Shown: positions 44,941 to 55,200 of the stretch, piece after piece
Layout: every line of letters begins with the position of its first letter
Position numbering within the stretch: the stretch's first letter is position 1
Origin: Aplectana chamaeleonis
Lineage: Eukaryota > Nematoda > Chromadorea > Rhabditida > Cosmocercidae
DNA: 64,000 bases
NCBI GenBank assembly: GCA_029168955.1
Contig: JAPDOI010000365.1
Coordinates: forward strand, 620,001-684,000
Direction of reading: 5' to 3'
Notes under the pieces: generated by a model
What the model was told of the DNA's origin: nothing
Databases searched by the model: none
The model's input: only the letters and a program-made list of their open reading frames with translations
Translations under genes and position numbers: made by a program

Positions 44941-45729
44941 GGTGCGGACTGGCCGCTGGCAATCAAGGTCTCTGCGGGCGGTACGCCAGCAAGTTGCGGG
45001 CGGATCGCTGCCCATCGTGGCCTCGCCGGGCGGATCGCTGCCTCTCGTTGTCTCCGCGGGCGGATCGCTGCGTTTTGGCGGGCGGATAGCGGCACCTGGG
45101 AAATATGATCACGCTAGCGGGCGGATCGCCGGCAAGCTCTAAAGCGGCGATCCGCCCGCAACCTGCCAGCGATCCGCCCGCAAGGACTTTGATAGTCAGC
45201 GATCCGCCCGCTGAGCTATGAGATGCAGCGATCCGCCCGCAACCTGCCAGCGATCCGCCCGCCACTGCTTTGATAGCCAGCGATCCGCCCGCTCAAATTT
45301 TACACGGTGAAACTTGTCAATCATTGACGAGTTCTTTTCTGGTATCAGTATCATGCTCAGAGTAAACAAACCGAAGGGTATAAAAGGCGCTCCATCGCAC
45401 TGAATGCTCACTCGGCATTTCGAGGCCGATCCTGGAAGGTGACTTCAAGTCACCTTTGAAGGATCACTCAGAAGCCGGAGAATAATTTTTGGCAGCTGAG
45501 GGGATGGTCCCCACGGCTAGGGGGGGGTCCCGCACACGGAGACCGTGGTGGGAACCATCGGAATAACCCACATGTGGCATCGAGGGCGGATCGCTGGCTA
45601 ATGGCGGGCGGATCGCTGGCTACTGGCGGGAGGATCGCTGGCTACTGGCGGGAGGATCGCTGGCTACTGGCGGGCGGATGGCGGGGGGATGTCGATCCGC
45701 CCACCAAAAGCCAGCGATCCGCCCGCACC
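44941..45729. mobile_element. Iteron-bearing MITE (element B) with TA target duplication
   Basis: The termini GGTGCGG and CCGCACC are flanked by TA on both sides. The interior has clusters of GGGCGGATCGCTG in alternating orientation: direct at about 44995-45130, inverted at about 45145-45295, direct at about 45585-45680 and inverted at about 45705-45725. Between the second and third clusters lies a TATA/initiator/hairpin cassette. No ORF of note. The TA duplication points to Tc1/mariner-type mobilisation, which is inferred. Confidence 0.75.
45379..45570 (+). promoter_or_regulatory. TATA/initiator/hairpin cassette B
   Basis: TATAAAA 45379-45385 and TCACTC 45408-45413 are 31 bp apart (T to A). 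The downstream stems are CGGC...GCCG (45413-45427), a long stem GATCCT..AAGGTGAC/GTCACCTT..AGGATC (45428-45465), and GGGGATGGTCCCC near 45500. It shares order and wording with cassettes E and F. Confidence 0.6.
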
Positions 45730-45944
45730 TACTATCTGAGTAGCTAACCAAGAATACCAACCGTTAATTTCTCGCGAATACTTTGTTTGCTTCCCTATTC
45801 AACAGTTTCATATAATCACAAAAGAAGGAAGGAAAATGCTAGTATAAAGAGCTCTTTTTGGAAACTAAAGGAAAAGGCAGATGGCTTTGTTTTTCAACTG
45901 ACTATAGGAGTAGAATGAAAAATTTCGAATATTTATTTGACAGT

Positions 45945-46078
45945 CGATTGAAAAAGTCGACTATTTACTCGAAAAGTCGAATATTCGAGAAGTGCCGATT
46001 TCCGAAATATTCGAGAAACCGATTATTCGAAAAGCGACGCTTTCCAAATCATTCGAAAAACCGAATATTCGAAAAAAT
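45945..46078. repeat. TTCGAAAAGTCGA repeat array, copy 4
   Basis: Units GTCGACTATTTACTCG, AAAAGTCGAATATTCG and AACCGATTATTCGAAAA form a degenerate array like those at 15.2, 16.9 and 44.6 kb. Confidence 0.7.
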
Positions 46079-46555
46079 CTGACACACAGATATACAGAGT
46101 GCTAAGCAGTAATTTAAAATCCAACACATTCAAATCTGAGAACTGCAATTCTTGCGAGGCGAATTGGTTCGAAGGCGCATTTCGCGGCCCGAAGATCCAA
46201 AACGCTGTCAAAACCTATTTTGGGGGTTATTTAAGGTGCTGGCAACGAACACGAGGTCTTTTTTAAATCAAGGTGAAATACGATACTTCAACAGTAGTAG
46301 TTCGATTGTCCGAAACTTAACCGGAACGTTGCCTAGGAGAGATTCCTTAGGGTGATGAATTGAATCAAGTATTTTTTTCTATTTTGGAAAAATTACGATG
46401 GGTGATCGAGTTTAATAAAGTGATTGTGATCTAGTGATCTCAAAATCGTGATCAGTGCCACCCCAAAAACACTACTGGGCGAAGCAGTAATCAAATCGGG
46501 GACGCCGAGCAAACTACGATATGCCTACGAATTTTGATGAAAACTGAAAGCGAAT

Positions 46556-47245
46556 CTCATATTCCTGAAAGTTTAGGTTCCTGGCAAAAGTAAAGATTTG
46601 GCATGGCCATGTTTTTGAAAAATTTGAAATATACTCAGGTAAAAGGGGAAGGTAAAGAAAAATGAAAAAAGGTTTTGAAATACTCCTGAGAACGATTTGG
46701 CGTAGAATAATTTGATTTTTGGGAAATGTAGTGAAATAGTTGAAAGTATGATTTGGCAGTCGAGTTTGAACCAACTATTGATAAGAGTTGTGCAAAACGA
46801 GAGATCGCATTGTATGAGCTTAACCGTAGAAAATATCAAAGCAAAATCACGCGTGATATGGAACAAACAGTCGATTTACTTCACTTAATACGTGAAGACC
46901 GCGGCATCACAGCTCCGAAAAAGTTTTGATGCTTGCCTTATCACGCGTGATTTTGCTTCGATATGTTCTACGGATAAGCTTAAACAATGCGATCTCTCGT
47001 TTTGAACAACTCTTATCAATAGTTGGTTGAAACTCGACTGCCAAATCATACTTTCAACTATTTCACTACATTTCCCAAAAATCGAATTATTCTACGCCAA
47101 ATCGTTCTCAGAGGTATTTCAAAACCTTTTTTCATTTTTCTTTACCTTCCCCTTTTACCTGAGTATATTTCAAATTTTTCAAAAACATGGTCATGCCAAA
47201 TCTTTACATTTGCCAGGAACCTAAACTTTCAGGAATTTCATTTAT
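46556..47245. mobile_element. Foldback element, copy 2
   Basis: Arms of about 310 bp: CCTGGCAAAAGTAAAGATTT (46579) against AAATCTTTACATTTGCCAGG (about 47199). The inner parts carry GTTTTGAACAACTCTTATC or complement. Each arm resembles an arm of 36533-37055, and the loop of about 60 bp is the only unpaired part. Confidence 0.88.
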
Positions 47246-47571
47246 TTTTCCTAAAGGTTTCCTTTCTAACATGGTTTATGCGTAGTGGTGTTAATTCAAA
47301 GCAAACCCACTGATACCCTGCCCCCCCCCCTCTATGACGTCCTGCGCACTCCAACTGATGGCCTGCACACTTTCTTTGACGTCCTGCACACTCCCATCGA
47401 TGTCCTGCACACTTTCAATGACGTCAGGCGCACACCCATTTGGGTCCCGCACACTTTCTACGGCGTCCGGCACACTCTCATTTGGGTCCCGCACACTTTC
47501 TACGGCGTTCTGCGCACACCCATTTGAGTCCAGCACACTTTCTACGGCGTTCTGCGCAAACCCATTTGGGT

Positions 47572-47877
47572 CACAAGCACGCTCAAGCCGATCATTTTTT
47601 CCGCCGGGCTACCGTAACTCTCCTTTAAAATTTTTCAAGTGTCAGTTTGGATATGAGCACATCGTATTAGCCAGCAATCATGTTTGTACAATTTCGATCT
47701 CCTCAGCCACTTTCCAGTGACTTCTCGAAGAGAGCGGTGAGTGAGTGAATGCATACCGCTCCTCTGCCCTTTTATACCCCGAATATTATGAGCGTGTGTT
47801 ATCGTTCGTTATCATGTTTGTTCAAGAATGGTTACGGTAGCCCTGCAAAAAAAAGTTATCGGCATGGGCGTGCTTGT
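47572..47877. mobile_element. hAT-like MITE carrying a TATA cassette (copy C)
   Basis: A 306-bp element. CACAAGCACGC opens it and GGGCGTGCTTGT closes it. ATTTGGGT is duplicated on both sides (47564-47571, 47878-47885), an 8-bp duplication. Subterminal GATCATTTTTTCCGCCGGGC and GGTTACGGTAGCCC complete the inverted repeats. The same element occurs at 48939-49245 in the other orientation. Confidence 0.92.
47700..47776 (-). promoter_or_regulatory. TATA/initiator/hairpin cassette C
   Basis: On the minus strand TATAAAA starts at 47776 and TCACTC has its A at 47746, 30 bp away. A stem GAGCGGT...ACCGCTC surrounds the predicted start. A second stem AGTCACT-GGAA-AGTGGCT follows. Confidence 0.6.
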
Positions 47878-48289
47878 ATTTGGGTCCCACACACTTTCTA
47901 CGGCGTACTGCGCGCTTCCACTTGGGTCCCGCACACTTTCTACGTCGTCCCGCGCACCCTCATTTGGGTCCCACACACTTTCTACGGCGTTCTGTGGCGC
48001 ACTTCTGATTCACACCGTGCGGCGTTCCAAAAAGTACTTCCAAGATCCCGCCGCATTGATTGAAGCGTTGTCCCGTCTCAGAGAGCGTTCAATCCTGAGC
48101 AAAAGCCTATCAGTTACGGTGCTTATTTCATTAGTTCATTTTTACGAACGAGTAAACGTTGGATAGTTTATAATAACATGTTTACGTGCTTTTTCTTTCT
48201 TGACCCTCAATTTTGAGGTTCCGCAAAAATTGAGCTACAAACTTCAAAATTTGACAGGAGCTAGGTGCAATCATAAACAATTTTTGGCC

Positions 48290-48375
48290 AAAAATGAGCT
48301 TTCTAGCTCAACGATAAGTGTTCCAACAAGATCGTGTACGCCAACTGAATAAAAAAAAGGAGATGAACCCTTTTT
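48290..48375. repeat. Dispersed repeat shared with 35.8 kb
   Basis: CCAACAAGATCGTGTACGCC is the complement of the 35.8 kb copy. No coding content is recognised in the surrounding 48.1-48.9 kb. Confidence 0.55.
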
Positions 48376-48938
48376 TCGACCAAAATCACGTGGTTTCGAC
48401 AATTTTTCTCGAATCTCAGGTAACCAATCCGCACCATCCTTTGAACAGTTATTCAGTTTTCTGAAGTATATTAAATGCAAAAGGAACGGTCTTCCTACGT
48501 TTACTATGGACCCTGATACTGAGATCAGGGGGTTGCGCGATGGCGAATCAAAGATAAATCTGGTGAGCGCTTCGCGCACACCACAATTCGTGTTCAGCAC
48601 CCCTGATGTACCCCACAAACGGAAATGAGTGGAAAAATTCCAGTTCGAAAAGTAAAGCACAGGCGCTGGATAAAATCAAGAAAGGATAAGAGTTGAATCA
48701 ATCATGCCCCTTTACGAAGGTAGACACTGGCTATACTTCGATACTTTGGTTTGGACCTTTAATGATCGAGATTTCGAAACTTGATAATGGAAAATCTAAA
48801 AACAAAATAGGGTTTTCAGCGCATTCGTAGGGAAGAGTTTACTAGAGAAAATAGACCCGCGCATAGTCAGGCAGAGCGGGTCGCGCCGTCACAGTGAGAA
48901 TTCAAGGGAGGCTACACGGCCGCGCGGCTGCACTTCCC

Positions 48939-49245
48939 AAAAGCACGCCCATGCCGATCATTTTTTCCGCAGGGCTACCGTAACCATTCTCGAACAAAAC
49001 ATGATAGCGAATGTAAACACACGCTCATAACATGCGGGGTATAAAAGAGTGGAGGAGCGGTATGCATTCATTCACACACCGCTCTCCTCGAGAAGCCACT
49101 GGGGAGTGGCTGGGGAGGTAGGAATTGTGCAAACATGTTTGTTGGCTATTAGGATGTGCTCATAACCAAGCTGACGCTTGGAAAATTTTTAAAGGAGGGT
49201 TACGGTAGCCCTGCGGAAAAAATGATCGGCATGAGCGTGCTTGTG
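48939..49245. mobile_element. hAT-like MITE carrying a TATA cassette (copy D)
   Basis: A 307-bp sister of copy C. CACTTCCC is duplicated at 48931-48938 and 49246-49253. The termini are AAAAGCACGCCCATGCCGAT and ATCGGCATGAGCGTGCTTGT. The left terminal CAC has mutated. Confidence 0.92.
49040..49130 (+). promoter_or_regulatory. TATA/initiator/hairpin cassette D
   Basis: TATAAAA 49040-49046 and TCATTC 49068-49073; spacing 30 bp. The stems GAGCGGT...ACCGCTC and AGCCACT-GGGG-AGTGGCT have the same positions as in copy C, where one pair is G-U. Confidence 0.6.
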
Positions 49246-49557
49246 CACTTCCCTCCTCTTCATCGCAACGCGACTCGCGCCGTCTGACTATGCGGAGACC
49301 TTACCACAGTGCTTCGTCACAGCAATGGTTCAGAATGCTAGTCAGCATTCGCAGAGTCAGCATCAGAAATGTGCGGTGAAGAGGTAGGAATTCTAATGTT
49401 CATATATACAGCTGGGTGCGTAGCTTTATTTCCGATCTGTTTCGATTTTGCGAGGACCTTGACTCTCTTCGACTGGAATCGCTATCTACTCTCCTAATGA
49501 TCAGTAACACCTGCTCCAATGGTTTTTTTACATTACCTTTCTTCTACACTATTTTCG

Positions 49558-50012
49558 TTAGAGGCAGCATTCACGATGATCATCCTCGTTGACTTTTCAC
49601 AGTGAAATGATAGCCGAGAAGGTTCCTAGGCTCCCAATGTCGAAAGAACGGTAGAAAACGAGCCAGGAGCGGCAAAATAACGGCTGCAAACAAGCATTTT
49701 GGTGCCCCAGACACGCCTGGTGCCCCAGATCCGCCCCTCAGAAGGAACAAATGAAAACTCAGATTACAGGAATGATCAAGTGAAGGAAGTGCTGATAAGT
49801 GAGCTGATCGCTTCATTGCACTGATAGGTATCATCCTTCTAGCGGTCAATTCCTCCACGCTCAAAAATCAACGTAAGCAAGATAGGACCTATTTTGGCTC
49901 AAAAACGCGGTTTTCGCGTCATTTTAAAGAATGCCTTGCTATATAGGGCACCAGACCTTCCGTAAGCCGTGGAGATATCAGAAGTGAAATTTATCGTGAA
50001 CACTGCCTTTAA
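49558..50012. mobile_element. TTAA-flanked MITE (family M1, copy e)
   Basis: Left end TTAGAGGCAGCATTCACGAT (TTAA mutated to TTAG), right end ATCGTGAACACTGCCTTTAA. The interior is closely similar to copy b at 7700-8142 and in the same orientation. Confidence 0.9.
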
Positions 50013-50954
50013 GAGCAGTCACTTATCAGCATCAGAACTCCTGAATAGACACGGATATAAGCCCGAAAAAATGTACAAACATTGTTTGCCAATATCGAGT
50101 TCATCCCGTGCGTTCTGGTTTCCAAAAGAAAGTGTTGTGAGTAGGAACCTGCGAAATTTCGACGCCAATGATTCTATGAAACTCTTCCTAGTTTAACACC
50201 TAAAAATCTTGCTTTTCAGACTCCATACTAATGTGTCAGCAACCCTGAAAAAATCGAAAGCCCGAAATGCTTTCAATAAAACATCGCACGTGGAGGGTTG
50301 CAAGAGAATTTTCTTCCATTTCTAGGTTTGTAAAGGCGTTTCAAAGAAACAACAGCGCTCTCTGATTGTGAGTATGAGTGTCCCAAAGTGTCCCAAGATT
50401 CATCCCTTGCGTTCTGGTTTCCAAAAGAACTTGATATGGCGAAATCAGCTAAGCGCAGTTCTAGAATACACTTTTTTGAGGCTTTGCTTCGACTAAAATA
50501 CGCTATGTAACAGTAGCTTCTCGGAACTATGAAGGGCAGAGATACGCCAACAAAACACATCATCCGTTGTCTTAGAGACATCGTCCGCGCAGAAAAACAC
50601 AGTTGATTTTTTCGTCTCATTAGAATGTTTGAACTAATTGGAGATAGTTGGCGAAGCTTGTGACCTCACTATTACGTATTACGTACCACAATACAATAGC
50701 CCCGTGAATATTTGTGGGGCCGGAAGGCTGGGTTCTGGGTCGACCATTTAGCACGACGAACGGAAGCGCCATGAAACAGAAGCGTCAGGCCATTCAAGAA
50801 TGATGATTCTTTTTTTCGAGAGATCCTCGCATCCAAACGTGTGTATTGAAGAATACGAGTTTTTCTTCACACTTTTAGTGCATGTTGTGGCCTGTTTGCT
50901 GCATATGACGACCTCTTAGCCCTACTTGCGCCAAATAAAAAAAAATCGGACACG

Positions 50955-50979
50955 TTTTTTGAGCGTGTGCTGCCTTTAA
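50955..50979. repeat. Right end of an M3-type MITE abutting M2
   Basis: TTTTTTGAGCGTGTGCTGCCTTTAA matches the right end of the 59330-60545 element (ACGAGCGTGTATGCTGCCTTTAA). Its final TTAA is also the first TTAA of the M2 element. No left partner was found. Confidence 0.55.
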
Positions 50980-51553
50980 AGGCATCGTACGCGCTGAAAA
51001 CCATGTTTCGTTTTTAAGCGTTTTTGAGTTGTTAGCCCCCTATAGTGACTAAAGGTAGCGAAAAGCCCGCTCAAAAACGTTAACTTTTCAAGAAAAAACG
51101 TTTTAAAAAAACTTCTGAAAATCATTTGAAATTCGCGCCGGCATCGACTCGGGATAGTTACGCGGAGGGCGCAAGGAACAGTTCTACAATTCGTCCATTG
51201 GCGCAGCGTTGGAAGCAATCACTCTTTGTGTGACGAGAAATTTCCATTCGATAATGCCACTTTCGTCCGACGGTGCGTCAGCGTACAGTTGCATGTCGTC
51301 CGACGGTGCGTCAGCGTACAGTTGCATGCCCTGTACTTAGCGACACGACGTTCTGCTCAAATATTGCGAAAGTGCCGAATGACTGACGGAAGGGCCGGCC
51401 CCTTTTGACGGAATTCCTTACTTTCCACTTCCTCTATGCTCACAATGGTACGTTTTTGAGCAGCCAAGCTCGTTGTACGTTCTCACAGGGGCCCGAGGAA
51501 GGGATTGAGCATAAAAAATGGAAAGTGGATTTCAGCGCGTACGATGCCTTTAA
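50976..51553. mobile_element. TTAA-flanked MITE (family M2), complete
   Basis: 578 bp. Left TTAAAGGCATCGTACGCGCT and right AGCGCGTACGATGCCTTTAA are perfect complements, with TTAA duplications. A 34-bp direct repeat containing CCGACGGTGCGTCAGCGTAC occurs twice near 51270-51325. No transposase. Partial copies lie at 3359, 15744 and 26131. Confidence 0.9.
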
Positions 51554-51796
51554 ATAGGATCAAGAGATTTTGGATAGACCCCTCTTTTCTTTCTGTTGAA
51601 TCATGCTCTATACAGGAACGGGGGAAATTTGCGCAAATTTCAGGAGAAAACGATCCATGCGAAGCGAAGATGACCTTGACGTGAGAAATCGCAAACCGCG
51701 CGACCTTTCACTGCGGTTGTGGGCTCGCGAAGGAGCGGGAGCGAGAGCCGCCGCAGCCACCTCCTGCAATCTCACTTTCCCCGCTACCAGCGACGC

Positions 51797-52291
51797 ATGT
51801 ACCCCCTCGACTTTCGCTCCCTTGAACACGCTGCCGTACAACTGATCACAGCTTATGAGACGATCTACAACGACGCCAGCACAAGCAGTCACTCCACCGA
51901 ACAGCAACTCAATGTGACTTCCAATCCCACGCCTTCACCTCGCAATCTGATAAGACCCACCCCCATCCGCCCCAACCATCTTTCGCCCAAGGAAGACGTC
52001 CCTCTGGACCTATCAGCACAGAATCGTCACACTGTCATCCACAATGGCAGCCAATCTCAGAAGACAAACAATGATTCGCAATCTCTTCTCCCTACTTGCA
52101 CTGATGCAAACATAAACCCTGAATGGATTGCACTCAAACTCGCTGCATCTGCTGGCAGCAACAGAATGTCGTACCCGAGAGAATTCAAGCTAATGGTTAT
52201 TGACTACTACCACAGAAATGGGCAAAACAAATACCGCACTTGCAAGGAATTTCAAATAACGAAATCTATGCTGAATGGATGGCTATCAAAG
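51797..52291 (+). CDS. Exon 1: PLDLS motif and first part of BrkDBD
   Basis: The start chosen is ATG 51797 (MYPLDFRSLEHAAVQL); the frame is open for some distance upstream without another ATG, so an upstream exon could exist. The donor is CTATCAAAG|GTACTG at 52291/52292. The last 40 residues (SYPREFKLMVIDYYHRNGQN then KYRTCKEFQITKSMLNGWLSK) are the helix-turn-helix of a Brinker-type domain, ending within its recognition helix region, so a second exon is required. Confidence 0.85.
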
Positions 52292-55200
52292 GTACTGTTT
52301 ACTTCTCCAATTTATAAACTGTGCCATAATATAGCTCGTTTTGAAACTTGACGCACCATAAAATCAGAAACATTAAATTAACCATTTTTTTGTCTAACCT
52401 CTTCGAATAAAATGTTTTCTATTGATCAAAACTAAACTGACTTCAAAAGCTTTCTTCAAACTCTTCGCTAATGGTGAGAGGAAGTGATCGTTACACGAAA
52501 CTGCTCTCTATGCATTTTTTTGGCTTAGTCGATTTCGAACTTCTCATTTTTCAATCCCCAACAAGAATTTAATAGAAAATCACAGCACAGCAGCAAAATG
52601 ACCCCACTCCCCTTCCATTGCTTGAAGAGAAGTCTTGGAATGATTTTACGAGCAGAGGTGGCTTTACGCTGGCAAAAAAGAGCGAAAAATGTAACTTTGA
52701 CGAGTTGCATTTTCATGACAAAGCAACTTTGCAGAAAATGCAGAACTCAAATATTTATGAAACTGTTGTATATCTGAATGGAGAAATTATTTTTGAACGT
52801 ATTATTTTCTCACTAGTAACTTCATTTACTCGAAAATTGACTGGGCTCATTTACTTATTTGCATTTCAATCATATAATTATTAGATCGATGAATAAGTTT
52901 CCGCGTTTCTATTCAGTCGGAGAATTCGCATTGAATTTGGATAATGTTGACGGCATGATATGTGTGGACCATTCGAAAGGAATTTATTTGCTGTATAGGA
53001 TAGCGTGGTTGGTTTCTTCCGAAAGATGCAACTTTTCGCCTTTCGGATCGATAAAAAGTATGGTAAAAATTTACTTCACCTAACTGTCCCGACAAACAAC
53101 GAAATGGAATATGATTCGAAAATCTTTTCGCATAACACTGTAGAGCAGAACATTTCCGTTCGAATGGTCTACAACACCACGCCAAATTTGCGAAATTCGA
53201 TCCCAGCAACGAAGATTTCAAACCATGGCTCACGTGCTTTTTCGAAACCTGCCTGATCAATTTTCGGCGGAAAGACACCGATAAACTGGTGAACAGGTGG
53301 AAGCAGGAGCCAGAAACTACGAAGAATACTCAATTGAACGAAATATTTTCATGAGTGTTAATTTTATTAACGAATTTTGAATAAAAAACACAAAATAGCA
53401 TTTTCGCACACTTTAAGATCGTTTAAAGGCAGTGTTCACGATAAATCCTGAATGTTCGGCTTCTCGCAGATTATGATAGTTCAAGAACTAGCTTACTGTG
53501 ATAGCAGCGTCAGGAAGAACTGCAGAAAGTGACAAGAAAACGCTTTTTTTCGCCTAAGCAAGACCTCTTGCGTGACGTCATATTTTTGAGAATGTAAGGA
53601 TTAACCGGTGTGAAGGAATGACTCTGCCAATTCGAGACTTGATGCCTCAGCCAAAAGAGACTTGATGCTCATGTACAAGTCGGCATGAAGTCTTAATTTG
53701 CCGCGTTAAATTCACTGCATTTCATTTCATTTATTACGCTGTAAAAGACAAGCGTGTGATAAAAAACTAAAATAATGGTGTAAAACTAGAACTAAAACAC
53801 ATCTAGAAAGCCAATAACTTTGCACCAGCCATACGCTTGAACGAACCGTATGTAAACATGTTTTGTGAGGCGGTGTACTTTAGGCCTGAATAGTTTAAGC
53901 CTGCCCTGCATGTAAACATATACCTCCTCAAGTTGGCCTTAGGCATTGAAAAAGATATCTTGATCTGTCCTCCCTGGTTCTCGATTGTATCAAACTATAG
54001 AATCGGGACACCCTAACACTAAGCTGGCCCGACAGCAGTTTGAACACCATACACGCGTCTCTTAGCTTTCGACGAGATTCCAACGAGTTCAGATTGAGAA
54101 TCGTGCTTCTCATCTTAGCACAGGGTATCAATGAATAATCAAATCCTTCTGTCCGAATCAAGAGTTTCCTAGTGTAGTTGTTTTGCACCCTTTCTAAAAC
54201 ATCATTATCCCTCTTTTTATATGGGTTCAAGACGGTAACTCCACTTTCAACTATGGGTCTGACATATGTTCTGTATGCCTTCATTAGAACATTTATGCAT
54301 GGGTGAATTTGCCGCTAGGATAGGTGAGAATGGGGTGAATATCCCGTGAAAGTGGTGCGAACTGGCAGCGAGAGAGGGTCCAATTTACCCCGAAAATGAG
54401 GTGAAATTACCTCGAAAAATGGGTGAGTTTACCTCAAAAATTTCACGAATTTGAAGGTCCACAGCGCAAGAAGCCCCTCCTTGTCCTCAACATGGGCGTA
54501 ATCTTCACCGAGGTCTGCGGTGAGGAGCCACCCTCTGCGGACCGCGACGTAACTCGCTCCTCTGCCGTGAGGATACCCACCGTATCCTCCCAGCAGCCAA
54601 AATTATGCTGGCCTCCGGAGAGTGACCCGAAGTCACTCTTTTCAGGGCCGGCATCAGAATGCCGAATGAGGACTCTAGTGTAGATGAGGCGGCTTTTATA
54701 CCGGCTGTGCTCATAGTAAACACATCGAGACGTGATCAATCGTTTTATCATGTTTTCGCTTGTCGTAGTCCGGGTACCCGCCGGGTTGTCGAAGGGTAAA
54801 TTAGGTGAAAGTTCAGTACAAAGCACGAGCACCACCGCCACTTGTCGCCTCCTTGGCTTCCCTCGCGACCGCCGGAATTTTTCGAACAGCATAGTTGAAG
54901 AAATGGCGCTTCGCGACGGGATGTTTATCTTTGCAGTGATATCGATACGTAACACAGTTTGCATTTCCAACCTACATGGTGTAAGATGGGTTGATCTGCT
55001 CCTCTGCCGCGCGCGGTATCATCCCTTCCGCTTCCCTTCGACTACCCTCGGCGGGTTGTTGGCGAATACGACCCCAGCAACGGCGGTAATTTCACCCTTA
55101 CACCTCATTCATACTTTTGCGATAGCGGCAAATGCCGCGATTATCAGTGGAAAAATAAGAAATCAGATGTCTGATACTGCTCTAAAATGTGAAATCAGGT

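Larger units (their letters stand above)
47330..48000. repeat. ~40-bp minisatellite interrupted by a MITE
   Basis: Units are built on CATTTGGGTCCCGCACACTT followed by TCTACGGCGTCC or TTCTGCGC. The array is at 47330-47571 and resumes at 47878-48000 after a hAT-like insertion at 47572-47877. Frames stay open through it, but the peptides are repetitive artefacts. Confidence 0.85.

Noticed and set aside
44963..45265. Minus-strand frame with repeated GGSLAGCGRIAA
   Set aside because: It is the GGGCGGATCGCTG iteron array read as protein; there is no start context or homology.
44985..45300. CRISPR-like array of GGGCGGATCGCTG repeats
   Set aside because: The units occur in alternating orientation with irregular short spacing inside a eukaryotic MITE, and no cas genes exist here.
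47291..47720. Repetitive frames on both strands (for example RTLSTASGTLSFGS)
   Set aside because: These are products of the ~40-bp minisatellite, interrupted by a MITE.
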